Source: Seleniivibrio sp.
GTDB taxonomy: Bacteria > Chrysiogenota > Deferribacteres > Deferribacterales > Geovibrionaceae
Assembly: GCF_021209385.1 (NCBI RefSeq)
Contig: NZ_JAJOIL010000037.1
Span: 1-64,000 of the forward strand
Direction: 5' to 3'
Length of the DNA stretch: 64,000 bases
Of this stretch, positions 17,926 through 28,558 are shown piece after piece (position 1 is the stretch's first letter; every line of letters begins with the position of its first letter). The notes under the pieces were generated by a model. The model searched no databases. It saw nothing but the letters and a program-made list of their open reading frames with translations, and was not told the origin of the DNA. The position numbers and the translations under genes are program-made.

Positions 17926-19644
17926 ATGTCTGGTCTTCTGTCTTTGAGTGTAGTGCTGATATTCCTCGTGATATCGCAGTTGATCTCTGCCCTGCTTTTC
18001 ACCCTGTATTTTGTAAAACAAAAGAAAAAAATGGCGGAAACCAACAAAAAATTGAAGGCAGCAAACGCACGTATACAGCAATATCTCAGCGGGGTTGATG
18101 CTTCTAACCTCATGTGCGTAATGGACACCTCAGGCGTTATGAAATACATAAACAGAGCATATCTTAATGCTGTGGGCTATATGTTCGACGAAGTGGTCGG
18201 TAGCAGGTATGACATTCTCTCTCACCCGGACACACCGCAGAAAACCTATGAGGAGATGTTCTCGACACTTCAGGAAGGTCAGATATGGTCAGGAATGATA
18301 CTGAATCAGGCGAAGGACGGACACACGGTATACCTTGAAACGTCCGTTGTCCCCATACGCGACGACAACAACCGTATAACAGAATATCTCTCCATACGCA
18401 AAGACCTCACGGAAGTGTATGTCCAGCAGGAACAGATAAAGAAACAGTACACAGACCCGCTCACAGGTTTTCCCAACAGAACAAGGATGCGCCTTGACCT
18501 CGAAAAAATAGAGGAACCGGCGCTTGCCATCATAAATATCGACTCGTTCAGCACCATAAACACCTATTACGGTCTTGAGGCAGGCGACGAGATACTGATA
18601 GATTTCGCCAGCCTGCTGAAAAGCAAGCTTGATCTTTCCATGACCGCATACAGGCTGAGCGGCGACGAATTCGCAGTTCTCGCCGAAGGCATGAAAGACA
18701 TTGACGCGTTTAACCTTACCATCAAAAATATTATGCATGAAATAGCCGAGCATAGATTCCATTCCGACGGCAACGAGATACAGCTCAATCTGACATCAGG
18801 CACGGCTCTGGGACACGACAACCCGCTTGTCAAAGCCGGAATGGCTATTAAACAGGCAAGACAGAACAAAAAGACGCTCACAACCTATTCCGAGGTTCAC
18901 CAGGTAGCGGAGCAGATGCGCGAGACGATACAGTATACAACCGCCCTGCGCGACGCCGTGCGGCTCGACAGAGTTGTCCCCCATTTCCAGCCCATCGCCG
19001 ATACTGCCACCGGAAAGATATTCAAGCACGAAGCGCTCATCCGTATTCAGGATGAAAGCGGCAAGTTTATACCGCCCATGTGCTTTCTTGAGCTTTCCAA
19101 ACAGCTTAAGCTTTACAACGACCTCTCTTCCATAATGCTGATGAAGACCATTGAAAAGATAAAGGATACAGACAAACGTATCTCGTTCAACTTCGACAAA
19201 GAGGACGTGCTTAATCCAAAAATGCACACGAAGCTTTTCGAGGCAGTACGCAAATACGGTCTTCAGGGAAGAATAACTATCGAAATAACGGAATCAGAAG
19301 GTATGGATAACCTCAGCGAGCTTGCGGCTTTTGTCAGCAAAGCCAAACAGGAAGGATGCCTGATAGCCATTGACGATTTCGGTACGGGCTATTCAAACTT
19401 CATGTATATCCTTTCCCTCCAGCCGGATTTTCTTAAAATAGACGGTTCCATAACACGCCAGATACTTGAATCAAAACGCGCGCGCCTGCTCACAGAGACC
19501 ATCGTCAGCATGTGTCACAGAGCGGGGATAAAAACCATCGGCGAATTCGTTTCGTCCGAAGAGATTTACGGACTGATGAAGGAACTCGGCGTGGACTATG
19601 TTCAGGGCTACTATTTCGGCAAACCTGAAATTGAACTGCTGTAG
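17926..19644 (+). CDS. PAS-GGDEF-EAL protein
   Basis: N-terminal TM, PAS (MKYINRAYLNAVGY), SGDEF in place of GGDEF, EAL (KHEALIRI, EITES, AIDDFGTGYSN, VQGYYFGKP). Confidence 0.85.
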   Translation: MSGLLSLSVVLIFLVISQLISALLFTLYFVKQKKKMAETNKKLKAANARIQQYLSGVDASNLMCVMDTSGVMKYINRAYLNAVGYMFDEVVGSRYDILSHPDTPQKTYEEMFSTLQEGQIWSGMILNQAKDGHTVYLETSVVPIRDDNNRITEYLSIRKDLTEVYVQQEQIKKQYTDPLTGFPNRTRMRLDLEKIEEPALAIINIDSFSTINTYYGLEAGDEILIDFASLLKSKLDLSMTAYRLSGDEFAVLAEGMKDIDAFNLTIKNIMHEIAEHRFHSDGNEIQLNLTSGTALGHDNPLVKAGMAIKQARQNKKTLTTYSEVHQVAEQMRETIQYTTALRDAVRLDRVVPHFQPIADTATGKIFKHEALIRIQDESGKFIPPMCFLELSKQLKLYNDLSSIMLMKTIEKIKDTDKRISFNFDKEDVLNPKMHTKLFEAVRKYGLQGRITIEITESEGMDNLSELAAFVSKAKQEGCLIAIDDFGTGYSNFMYILSLQPDFLKIDGSITRQILESKRARLLTETIVSMCHRAGIKTIGEFVSSEEIYGLMKELGVDYVQGYYFGKPEIELL

Positions 19645-19706
19645 TCCTTGTATTTATCCGTAAATTGCTCTAAATTGACACACAAACATAATTCTTAAGG
19701 TGACTT

Positions 19707-19889
19707 ATGATAAAGAAAGAGCTTCTTGACGTTTTGGCATGCCCCAAATGTAAACAACCTGTCAGGGAATCCAAAGACGAAAAATATATCGTTTGCGATT
19801 CGTGCAAACTTCTTTACGAGATCCGCGAGGGTATCCCCGTGATGCTCATTGATGAAGCAAAACAGGTGGAAAACACAGGCGGATACTGA
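19707..19889 (+). CDS. Trm112/YcaR-like small zinc-ribbon protein
   Basis: MIKKELLDVLACPKCKQPV...CDSCKLLYEIREGIPVML. Confidence 0.88.
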   Translation: MIKKELLDVLACPKCKQPVRESKDEKYIVCDSCKLLYEIREGIPVMLIDEAKQVENTGGY

Positions 19890-19890
19890 C

Positions 19891-21405
19891 ATGGAGATAC
19901 TAAGCTCCTTTCAGATGGCGAAAGCTGACAGCTTTACCATCAACAACATAGGAATCCCTTCGGCAGTTCTGATGGAGAACGCATCCGGCGCTTTTGTCCG
20001 CGTGCTTCTGGAGAAAATGCCAGAAATGACATCGGCGGCTGTTATCTGCGGAAGCGGTAACAACGGCGGTGACGGACTGGCGGCGGCAAGGCTTCTCAGC
20101 AATGCGGGAATACATACCGACGTGTACCTTGCCTGCGACCCCGAAAAACTGAAAGGGGACGCACTGCTTAACCTGAACATATTAAAAAACTATCCCATAA
20201 ACATCTTCGCCATCACAGACGAGGAGATACCGTCATTTGAAAGCTACGACGTCACAGTGGACGCGCTTTTCGGCACGGGACTGACACGCCCTCTTTCCGG
20301 TTATCTGGAAGAGCTGGTGAACAGCATAAACCTTTCTTCCGAATTCACCGCGTCGGTGGATATACCCAGCGGACTCTGCGGCGACACATGGCTCACCATC
20401 GGCACGGCTGTTGACGCTGACCTTACGATCACATTTGCACGACCAAAATTTCCACACGTTATGTACCCTGCCCGCAAACTCTGCGGCGAGGTGATAATCG
20501 TTGATATATCAATCCCTGACTTCGCCATAACTGGCTGTCACACATACCTTCTGACACCGGACAACCTTCCCGTTGTCACTCCCAGAGAGCCTGACAGCCA
20601 CAAGGGAAATTTCGGTCACGCAGTTGTTATCGGCGGAAGTATAGGCAAATCAGGCGCTGTGCTTATGGCATCCCGCGCATGTGCCGTATGCGGTGCGGGG
20701 CTTACCACCGCGGCAGTGCCGAAAGGACTTATCCGCACGGCAGAAAACTCTAATCCCGAAATAATGTCTCTGCCAATCGGCGAAGGTGATTTCTTCACTG
20801 CAGACGGCGCGGACAAACTGGCGGAGTTTCTTGAAAACAAGTCAGTAGCCTCAATCGGCATGGGAATCGGAACAAACGACGACACCGCAGAGTTCCTCGA
20901 CAGACTTATAAATAAGACAAAACTGCCGCTCATAATAGATGCGGACGGAATAAATCTGCTCAAAAAGAAACAGTTCAAAAAACTGGACGGCAGATGCGCA
21001 ATCACGCCCCACATCGGCGAATTCGCAAGACTGCTCGGCATGACGACCGAAGAGGTGAACCGCGACAGGATAAATCTTGCCATCAACTTTGCGAGCGACA
21101 ACGGCATCATAGTCGTGCTGAAAAGTGCCGACACTCTCATAGCACTTCCCAACGGGCTTGTGTTCGTGGACATATCAGGTTCCCCCGCTCTCAGCAAGGG
21201 CGGAAGCGGCGACTGCCTCACGGGGCTTATCACAGGATACGCCGCGCAGGGCTATGACCTCGACTTTGCATGTATGCTCGGAAGCTTCACACTGGGCAGA
21301 GCGGCGGAACTGGTGCTTGAGACAATGAACGAAAAGACTGTTATGACCACGGATATAATAAATACTGTCGGACGCGTGCTGAATGAACTGGAACAGAATT
21401 CTTGA
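19891..21405 (+). CDS. nnr: Bifunctional NAD(P)H-hydrate epimerase / ADP-dependent dehydratase
   Basis: CGSGNNGGDGLAAARLL (YjeF_N), SGSGDCLTGLI (dehydratase); ATG 19891 preferred to the ORF-track start 19849. Confidence 0.88.
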   Translation: MEILSSFQMAKADSFTINNIGIPSAVLMENASGAFVRVLLEKMPEMTSAAVICGSGNNGGDGLAAARLLSNAGIHTDVYLACDPEKLKGDALLNLNILKNYPINIFAITDEEIPSFESYDVTVDALFGTGLTRPLSGYLEELVNSINLSSEFTASVDIPSGLCGDTWLTIGTAVDADLTITFARPKFPHVMYPARKLCGEVIIVDISIPDFAITGCHTYLLTPDNLPVVTPREPDSHKGNFGHAVVIGGSIGKSGAVLMASRACAVCGAGLTTAAVPKGLIRTAENSNPEIMSLPIGEGDFFTADGADKLAEFLENKSVASIGMGIGTNDDTAEFLDRLINKTKLPLIIDADGINLLKKKQFKKLDGRCAITPHIGEFARLLGMTTEEVNRDRINLAINFASDNGIIVVLKSADTLIALPNGLVFVDISGSPALSKGGSGDCLTGLITGYAAQGYDLDFACMLGSFTLGRAAELVLETMNEKTVMTTDIINTVGRVLNELEQNS

Positions 21406-21805
21406 GAACGAAGAGGACACCAGAAAATTTGCAGAGGAAGCGGCGGAGCTTCTGAAAGGCAAGGTGGTGCTTCTCAACGGGACACTGGGTGCAGGCAAAA
21501 CATTCTTTGTCAAGTGTATAGCGGAGCATTTCCACTGCACGCAGGCTTCCAGCCCTACGTTCACCCTGCACCAGCAGTACGACGGAGACATAACCATCCG
21601 CCATTTCGACCTTTACAGGCTGAACAGCTTCGACGAGCTTGAGAATATAGACTTCTGGAGCATAGTTGAAAGCGGCGACACCTGCTTTATTGAATGGGCG
21701 GAAAAATTTAATCTGCATGATGAGCTTGAAAATTATATCGAAATCAATATAACTGTATTAGATACAAACAGAAGACAAATTACGGCGGTGACAGATTGCT
21801 TATGA
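21383..21805 (+). CDS. tsaE: tRNA t6A biosynthesis ATPase TsaE
   Basis: LNGTLGAGKTFFVKCIAE Walker A, SSPTFTLHQQY, HFDLYRL. Confidence 0.88.
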   Translation: MNWNRILENEEDTRKFAEEAAELLKGKVVLLNGTLGAGKTFFVKCIAEHFHCTQASSPTFTLHQQYDGDITIRHFDLYRLNSFDELENIDFWSIVESGDTCFIEWAEKFNLHDELENYIEINITVLDTNRRQITAVTDCL

Positions 21806-22032
21806 AACCACAGATATGCCCCTATTGCGGGGAGAAGAGGCTCGAAGAGCTTGAACCTACAGAAATCATGGTGGACAGCTCACTTTGGGTTATACACCAT
21901 TACGAATGTCAGTTCTGTACGGAAGTTTTTGACAAGATAATCCCCGAGGGAGAGCTTGAATACGATATTGACGACATTGACGCTGACATATATACCGACG
22001 GAGATATGAATGAAAAAAAATTCCGCAACTGA
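21802..22032 (+). CDS. CPXCG-motif cysteine-rich protein
   Basis: QICPYCGEKR...CQFCTEVFD; ATGA overlap with tsaE. Confidence 0.7.
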   Translation: MKPQICPYCGEKRLEELEPTEIMVDSSLWVIHHYECQFCTEVFDKIIPEGELEYDIDDIDADIYTDGDMNEKKFRN

Positions 22033-22282
22033 TCTTTTCAGCCAGCTTTCGGATGATGAGATGCAGCGTATCGTCATTCTCAAAAACGGACTTGAGGATC
22101 TTAATCTCATCCTTCAGGAGATAGAGGATACATACAATAAACTTGCGGAAATAGGCATAACCGAACAGGAGAAAAAGAACCAGCGGCTCAGACTTCTGAC
22201 GCTGGAGAAATATCTCCTCGACCTCAACGAAAAGGTGAACTCGGCTATGGGTACGGCAGACAATAAATCTAAACTTTCATAA
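22010..22282 (+). CDS. Hypothetical protein, coiled-coil rich (90 aa)
   Basis: ORF overlapping upstream gene, heptad-like helices. Confidence 0.6.
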   Translation: MKKNSATDLFSQLSDDEMQRIVILKNGLEDLNLILQEIEDTYNKLAEIGITEQEKKNQRLRLLTLEKYLLDLNEKVNSAMGTADNKSKLS

Positions 22283-22302
22283 ATACACGGAGACAACCCC
22301 TG

Positions 22303-24918
22303 ATGCAGAAAGAATATCCCACGCGAATCGACCCTTCAGAATTTGAGGCGGAACTATATAAGGAATGGACGGATAAAAAATACTTTCACGCTGACGAACA
22401 CAGCGAGAAACCGCCCTATTCCATAGTTATCCCGCCCCCCAATGTAACAGGCTCTCTGCACATGGGACACGCACTCAACAACACATTACAGGATATCATG
22501 ATCCGCTTTCACAAGCTGAACGGATATGAGACCATGTGGATGCCCGGCACTGACCACGCAGGTATCGCCACACAAAACGTCGTGGAACGCCTGCTTGCAT
22601 CCGAAGGCACGGACAGACACGCTCTGGGACGTGAAAAATTCATCGAACGCGTCTGGGAATGGAAAGCACAGTCCGGCGGAACCATCATCAATCAGCTCAA
22701 ACGCCTCGGCTGCGCATGCGACTGGGATCGCGAACGCTTCACAATGGACGAAGGACTGAGCAAAGCGGTACGCAAGGTATTCGTAACGCTTTATAAAGAA
22801 GGACTTATCTACCGTTCCGACTATATAGTCAACTGGTGCCCCAGATGCCACACAGCCCTTTCCGACCTTGAGGTTGAACACGAAGAGATAGAGGGCGCAT
22901 TCTACCACATCTATTACCCCGTTAAAGGTACGGACATAAAACTAGAGGTTGCAACAACCCGCCCCGAAACAATGCTCGGCGACACGGCGGTTGCTGTAAA
23001 CCCCAACGACGACAGATATAAACACCTGATAGGCAAAACGGTTATCCTGCCTCTGGTAAACCGCGAGATACCCATCATCGGCGACGAATACGTCGATATG
23101 GAATTCGGTACCGGATGCCTTAAAGTTACGCCTGCCCACGACCCCAACGACTTTTTGCTCGGAATGAAACACAAGCTGGAAAACATCAGCGTTATGGACG
23201 AGAACGCCGTTATCAACGAGAACGGCGGTGAGTTCAAAGGAATGGACAGATTCGATGCCAGAAAAGCTGTTGTCGTCAAACTTGCCGAACAGGGACTTTT
23301 CGTTGCAAAAAAAGCTCACCAGCACAAGGTCGGTCACTGCTACAGATGCAAAACCGTTATCGAACCCAGAATCAGCCTTCAATGGTTCCTGAAAATCAAA
23401 GGAATGTCCGACGAGGCTGTTAAAGCAGTTCAAAGCGGACAGATAGTCATAAAACCTGAAACATGGAACAAGACATTCTATAACTGGATGAATGACATCC
23501 GCGACTGGTGCATATCAAGACAGATATGGTGGGGACACCGTATCCCGGCATGGTACTGCAAATGCGGTGAGATAATGGTTGAAGAGGAGACTCCCGAAAA
23601 ATGCTCACGCTGCGGAAGCACGCACCTTGAGCAGGAGACGGACGTTCTCGACACATGGTTCTCTTCCGGTCTCTGGCCTTTCTCCACACAGGGCTGGCCT
23701 GAAAATACCGACACTCTGAAAAAATTCTACCCCACGTCAACCCTCATAACAGGCTTTGACATCCTGTTCTTCTGGGTTGCCCGTATGATGATGTTCGGTC
23801 TGAAATTCATGGATAAGGAGCCTTTCAAAGAGGTTTACCTCCACGCACTCATCCGTGACAAAGACGGACAGAAGATGAGCAAATCCAAGGGGAACGTTAT
23901 CGACCCCCTCACAATGATAGACAAATACGGTGCCGATGCATTCCGCTTCACCCTCGCCGCTTTCGCCGCACAGGGCAGAGATATAAAGCTGGACGAAGCC
24001 CGCATCGACGGTTACCGCAACTTCGTAAACAAGATATGGAACGCTTCGCGCTTCATACTCACAGGCTACGAAGGACAGAAACTCACTGCGGACACAAAAC
24101 TCTCCCTTGAGGACAAGTGGATCCTGCAAAACCTGAAAGAGACAGAGGAAAAGGTCTCCAAAGCGGTCGTGAACTACGACTTCAACGAGGCGGCACTCGC
24201 CGTTTACCATTTCTTCTGGCACAAATTCTGTGACTGGTACATTGAGCTTATCAAGCCCAGAATCTATGACGAGAATAAAAAAGACGACGCATACGCGGTT
24301 GCGGCATACATAATTGAAAAATCGCTGGTGCTCATGCACCCCTTCATGCCGTTCGTGACAGAATATATATATAAACTGGTCACCGAAAAAGAATCCATAA
24401 TGCTCGCCGAATGGGAAAAATTTGACTTTGCATACGAAGAAGAGATGAAGGAGATGGAGGAGATAATCGAGCTTATCGGGCTTATCCGCAACATCCGCGG
24501 CGAATATAACGTCTCCATGTCTAAACAGCTCAAGGCTTATGTCAAAACGGATAAAGAACTCACCAGAACCGCTTTCACCAAGTACAAAGATATGGTGATG
24601 AACCTTGCGAGACTGGAAACGCTGGAAATGACCGAAACAGCCGTTGAAAAAGCTTCGCAGAATATCGCATCCTCATTTGAAGTTTACGTTTCACTTGAGG
24701 GGCTTGTGGACTTCGCGGCTGAGGTTTCCAAACTTGAAAAAGAACTGGCAAAACTGGAAAAAGATGCGAACATCTACGGCGGCAAACTGAAAAATGAGAA
24801 CTATCTCAAAAACGCACGACCCGAAGTTATTGAGAAGGATAAAGAGAAATTTGCCGAAATAGATGATAAAATGACCAAAGTAAAAGAAACCATAGAGAGG
24901 CTGAGAGAACAATGCTGA
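22303..24918 (+). CDS. valS: Valyl-tRNA synthetase
   Basis: PPPNVTGSLHMGHALNN, KMSKSKGNVIDP, C-terminal coiled coil. Confidence 0.97.
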   Translation: MQKEYPTRIDPSEFEAELYKEWTDKKYFHADEHSEKPPYSIVIPPPNVTGSLHMGHALNNTLQDIMIRFHKLNGYETMWMPGTDHAGIATQNVVERLLASEGTDRHALGREKFIERVWEWKAQSGGTIINQLKRLGCACDWDRERFTMDEGLSKAVRKVFVTLYKEGLIYRSDYIVNWCPRCHTALSDLEVEHEEIEGAFYHIYYPVKGTDIKLEVATTRPETMLGDTAVAVNPNDDRYKHLIGKTVILPLVNREIPIIGDEYVDMEFGTGCLKVTPAHDPNDFLLGMKHKLENISVMDENAVINENGGEFKGMDRFDARKAVVVKLAEQGLFVAKKAHQHKVGHCYRCKTVIEPRISLQWFLKIKGMSDEAVKAVQSGQIVIKPETWNKTFYNWMNDIRDWCISRQIWWGHRIPAWYCKCGEIMVEEETPEKCSRCGSTHLEQETDVLDTWFSSGLWPFSTQGWPENTDTLKKFYPTSTLITGFDILFFWVARMMMFGLKFMDKEPFKEVYLHALIRDKDGQKMSKSKGNVIDPLTMIDKYGADAFRFTLAAFAAQGRDIKLDEARIDGYRNFVNKIWNASRFILTGYEGQKLTADTKLSLEDKWILQNLKETEEKVSKAVVNYDFNEAALAVYHFFWHKFCDWYIELIKPRIYDENKKDDAYAVAAYIIEKSLVLMHPFMPFVTEYIYKLVTEKESIMLAEWEKFDFAYEEEMKEMEEIIELIGLIRNIRGEYNVSMSKQLKAYVKTDKELTRTAFTKYKDMVMNLARLETLEMTETAVEKASQNIASSFEVYVSLEGLVDFAAEVSKLEKELAKLEKDANIYGGKLKNENYLKNARPEVIEKDKEKFAEIDDKMTKVKETIERLREQC

Positions 24919-25736
24919 GAGAAAAACTTGTAAAACTCGCCCTTGAAGAGGACATAGGCACAGGCGACCTCACCGCAAAAGCGTTCCGCGATTATGAAAA
25001 GCTGAGCGTTTTCGGATATCTTGCCAAAGAGGATTTCATCCTCTGTGGAACAAAAACCGCCCGCATAGTCTTCAACGAGCTTAACGCCGGAATTGACACT
25101 GTTTTCTTTAAAAACGACGGTGATCTCATCAAAAAAGGCGAAATTTTCGGCGAGGTTACAGGTCCGGTCTACTCCATCCTCTCAGGAGAAAGAACGTCTC
25201 TCAACTTTCTCCAGAGACTTTCAGGCATAGCGACAAACACAGCCGCTTACGTTAAAGAGCTTGAAGGGACGAATATAAAGATTCTCGACACCAGAAAAAC
25301 CACTCCAGGCTGGCGGGTAATGGAAAAATACGCTGTACTCATAGGCGGAGGAAACAACCACCGGATGGGTCTTTTCGACGGAGTCATGCTGAAAGACAAC
25401 CACGTTGACGCGGCAGGCGGCATAACGGCGGCTGTACGTCTGGTTCAGAAAAGCATCCCCAGCACAGTTAAAATAGAAGTTGAAGTCCGCAACCTTGCCG
25501 AAGCGAAAGAGGCGGCTGAGGCGGGTGCTGATATCATCATGCTGGACAATTTCAAGCTTGAGGATATGCAGGCGGCAATAGACGTTATAGCCAAACGATC
25601 CAAAATAGAGATTTCAGGCGGTATAAAGAAAGAACGCCTGAAAGAGTTCTGCAATCTCGGCATAGACTATATTTCTGTCGGAGCGCTCACCCATCAGGCG
25701 GTAAGCGTTGACATGAGCCTCAAAATACACAAATGA
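24912..25736 (+). CDS. nadC: Nicotinate-nucleotide pyrophosphorylase
   Basis: EEDIGTGDLTAK, LDTRKTTPGWR, MLKDNH, EISGGI. Confidence 0.95.
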   Translation: MLREKLVKLALEEDIGTGDLTAKAFRDYEKLSVFGYLAKEDFILCGTKTARIVFNELNAGIDTVFFKNDGDLIKKGEIFGEVTGPVYSILSGERTSLNFLQRLSGIATNTAAYVKELEGTNIKILDTRKTTPGWRVMEKYAVLIGGGNNHRMGLFDGVMLKDNHVDAAGGITAAVRLVQKSIPSTVKIEVEVRNLAEAKEAAEAGADIIMLDNFKLEDMQAAIDVIAKRSKIEISGGIKKERLKEFCNLGIDYISVGALTHQAVSVDMSLKIHK

Positions 25737-26284
25737 GATGCTGTGAAAAACTGCGCAGACTGGTAAGCAGAAAAAGTACACTGGTATTTATCATTGTAGG
25801 CATAAGCTTTTTTATGCTTTTTTACTATAGGGCAAATCCGAACGCACTTAAAATAGGCGAGAAGGCTCCGGATCTTGCATTTGAAACAATGAGCGGGAAA
25901 AAGTTTCGTCTTTACGACATTAAAGAACCCGTTATGCTTGTGTTTTTTAATACAAACACCTTCCTCTCCGGCGGAATGTATACTCACCTTTATCTGAGAA
26001 ATATGCCTTATCTCAAGAGCATAGACAAAATAAACAAAGCAAAACTTATCATCATAACAGATAGCGGCAAACAAAAAGATATCATACGAGAAAAATTATC
26101 CGATTCAAGGTATAAAATCCTTGAAAATAATGTTTATTCAAGCAATAATAAACAAGCACAGACAGAGTATGGGCTTTCTATCTGGCCTCATTTCTTTCTT
26201 ATTGATGCAAATAAACAAATTATTTACACTGCCAAGGTTCCTTCGGTGGAACTCGTGGATGGTATTTTAGACAGGAGTCAGTAA
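25733..26284 (+). CDS. Membrane-anchored thioredoxin-fold (redoxin/TlpA-like) protein lacking CXXC
   Basis: N-terminal TM; IGEKAPDLAFETMSGKKFRLYD; WPHFFLIDANKQI; no cysteine at the expected active-site position. Confidence 0.7.
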   Translation: MRCCEKLRRLVSRKSTLVFIIVGISFFMLFYYRANPNALKIGEKAPDLAFETMSGKKFRLYDIKEPVMLVFFNTNTFLSGGMYTHLYLRNMPYLKSIDKINKAKLIIITDSGKQKDIIREKLSDSRYKILENNVYSSNNKQAQTEYGLSIWPHFFLIDANKQIIYTAKVPSVELVDGILDRSQ

Positions 26285-27249
26285 TGCACGATTTTTTTAA
26301 CGTTCAGGACATACAGGACGAATACGATCTTGTAATTCTCGGAGCAGGTCCCGCAGGTCTCACCGCAGGGATGTACGCATCCAGAGATAAACTGAAAGTG
26401 CTGATACTTGAAAAACAATTCCCCGGCGGCTACGTTGCCATAACAGAATGGGTTGAGAATTTTCCGGGCTTCTTCGACGGCATCATGGGCGCAGACCTGT
26501 CAGAAAAATTTTATCACCACGCGGTCAAGTTCGGCACACTCATACGCAACGGAAACTGCACAAAGATAGAACTGGATGGCGATTATAAAATCGTCCACAT
26601 AGAAAATCGCGCGAACCCCGTTAAAGCAAAAGCTGTCATAATAGGCTTCGGATGCGAACCCAAAAGACTGGACGTACCAGGTGAAAGCAGATTTTACGGC
26701 AGAGGAGTTTCCTTCTGCGCAACCTGCGACGGGTCGTTCTATAAAGACCGCGTTGTTGCAAGCGTAGGCGGAGGCGATTCCGCCATCGAAGAGGGAGAAT
26801 ACCTCACCCGCTTCGCTTCAAAAGTTTACGTTATCCACAGACGCGACACATTCCGCGCATCAAACCTTGCAATGGAACGCGCTCATGCAAACCCGAAAAT
26901 GGAGTTCATCACAGATACTGTGGTTGATTCAGTAAACGGCGAAACAAAGGTCACAGGGTTAACACTTAAAAACCTGAAAACAGGCGAAAAAAGTGAGCTT
27001 GTCGTTGACGGACTGTTCGTTTTCATCGGACACACAGCAAAAACAGAGCTTGTTAAAGACCTTGTAAAAACCGACGAATGGGGCTTTATAGTGGCTGACG
27101 AATCCACGAAGACATCCGTTCCCGGCATATTTGTTGCAGGCGACGTACGCGCAAAAGAGATCAGACAGATAACAACGGCTGTTTCCGACGGCACGGTCGC
27201 CGCCAAAAATGCTGAGAAATACATAAACGAAACCTTTGTGAAGGCATAA
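26284..27249 (+). CDS. trxB: Thioredoxin reductase family
   Basis: LGAGPAGLTAGMYASR, FCATCDGSFYKD, GGGDSAIEE, GIFVAGDVR. Confidence 0.92.
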   Translation: MHDFFNVQDIQDEYDLVILGAGPAGLTAGMYASRDKLKVLILEKQFPGGYVAITEWVENFPGFFDGIMGADLSEKFYHHAVKFGTLIRNGNCTKIELDGDYKIVHIENRANPVKAKAVIIGFGCEPKRLDVPGESRFYGRGVSFCATCDGSFYKDRVVASVGGGDSAIEEGEYLTRFASKVYVIHRRDTFRASNLAMERAHANPKMEFITDTVVDSVNGETKVTGLTLKNLKTGEKSELVVDGLFVFIGHTAKTELVKDLVKTDEWGFIVADESTKTSVPGIFVAGDVRAKEIRQITTAVSDGTVAAKNAEKYINETFVKA

Positions 27250-27250
27250 A

Positions 27251-28072
27251 TTGAGCGCTCTGCCTCCCGTTACGTTTGTTCCGACACCAATAGGTAATCT
27301 GGGGGACATCACTCTGCGCAGTCTGGAAGCGCTGAAAGACTGCGACGTTGTTTTTGCGGAGGACACCCGCACGGCAAAGTCGCTTCTGAACGCTCTGGAC
27401 ATCAAAAAACCGGTGGAATCATACCACAAAGATAACGAAGTTCAGGCATCCGCAAAAGTGCTGAACACTGTCAGCGGCGGAAAGACAATCTGCGTCATCT
27501 CCGAAGCAGGAACCCCATGCATCAGCGACCCAGGCAATACACTCACATCAGTTCTTGTGCGTGAAAACGTAAAATTTCAGGCACTGCCCGGAGCAACGGC
27601 ATTCGTCCCAGCACTCATGATGTCGGGCTTTGACATATCCGACTTCTATTTCCACGGGTTTCTACCGCACAAGCCCACAGAGCGCCTCAAAACGGCGGAA
27701 TCTCTGACCATATACAACACTGTGATAGCTTTTTACGAATCCCCGCACAGGATAGAGGATACCCTTAAAACACTTCTTGAAGTATTTCCTGCACCGATAT
27801 TCTGCGCGAGAGAAATAACCAAAATGTTTGAATCATCATACTTCATAAACAGCGAAGCGGATATTGAACAGATAGTCAGAAAAGGCGAATTTGTAGTCGC
27901 AGTGAACAACAGAAAGAAGGAATCACAGGAATCGCCCACAGACTGCGGAGAAACCGCTAAAAAGCTTATCAAAGCGGGCTACAGCTCAAAGGACACCGTG
28001 AATATCCTGAAAGCGCTCGGTTACAAGCGCAACGATGCCTACTCAGCGGTACAGGAGATTGTAGAATCCTGA
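27251..28072 (+). CDS. rsmI: 16S rRNA (cytidine1402-2'-O)-methyltransferase
   Basis: FVPTPIGNLGDITLR, AEDTRTA, SEAGTPCISDPG, FYESPHR. Confidence 0.93.
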   Translation: MSALPPVTFVPTPIGNLGDITLRSLEALKDCDVVFAEDTRTAKSLLNALDIKKPVESYHKDNEVQASAKVLNTVSGGKTICVISEAGTPCISDPGNTLTSVLVRENVKFQALPGATAFVPALMMSGFDISDFYFHGFLPHKPTERLKTAESLTIYNTVIAFYESPHRIEDTLKTLLEVFPAPIFCAREITKMFESSYFINSEADIEQIVRKGEFVVAVNNRKKESQESPTDCGETAKKLIKAGYSSKDTVNILKALGYKRNDAYSAVQEIVES

Positions 28073-28558
28073 CAGGATAAAGAACAGAGAACCAGCCGCC
28101 ATCAGCAAAAACAGGAATATCTTCTTACGTCTTATCAGCTTATGAGTTATCTTTTCCAGCGATGGTTTAACACCCTCCGGAACGCTTACACGAAGCATAT
28201 TCACAAACTCTTCAAAATCCCCGTACAGAGATGATATGAAAACGAACTTGTGAGGGTCGGAAAGAATAAGTATTACCCGCCAGCGCAGATTGACAATGCC
28301 GATCTCCTCCAGTTCGGAGAGTTTTATACTTTTACAGCCCATCAGGTTTCTAAGACTGACCTCGCCGTTTTCAACACTTACGCGGCTGACCAGCATACTG
28401 GTCAGGTTATAGAGCAGAAAAACGGTCAGAACGGCACACACTGCGGCAGAACCGCCTGAACCTTCCCTTGTAATGAATGAGAATGAAAAGAACAGTGACG
28501 AAACAAAAAGGACTATCATTCCGTAAAGAAGTTTTCTGCTGATCTTATAGACCGTCAA
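28043..28558 (-). CDS. Hypothetical membrane protein (PH-like)
   Basis: Paired N-terminal hydrophobic segments, a middle domain, C-terminal hydrophobic segment; overlaps the upstream TPR gene. Confidence 0.6.
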   Translation of the reverse strand: MTVYKISRKLLYGMIVLFVSSLFFSFSFITREGSGGSAAVCAVLTVFLLYNLTSMLVSRVSVENGEVSLRNLMGCKSIKLSELEEIGIVNLRWRVILILSDPHKFVFISSLYGDFEEFVNMLRVSVPEGVKPSLEKITHKLIRRKKIFLFLLMAAGSLFFILSGFYNLLYR

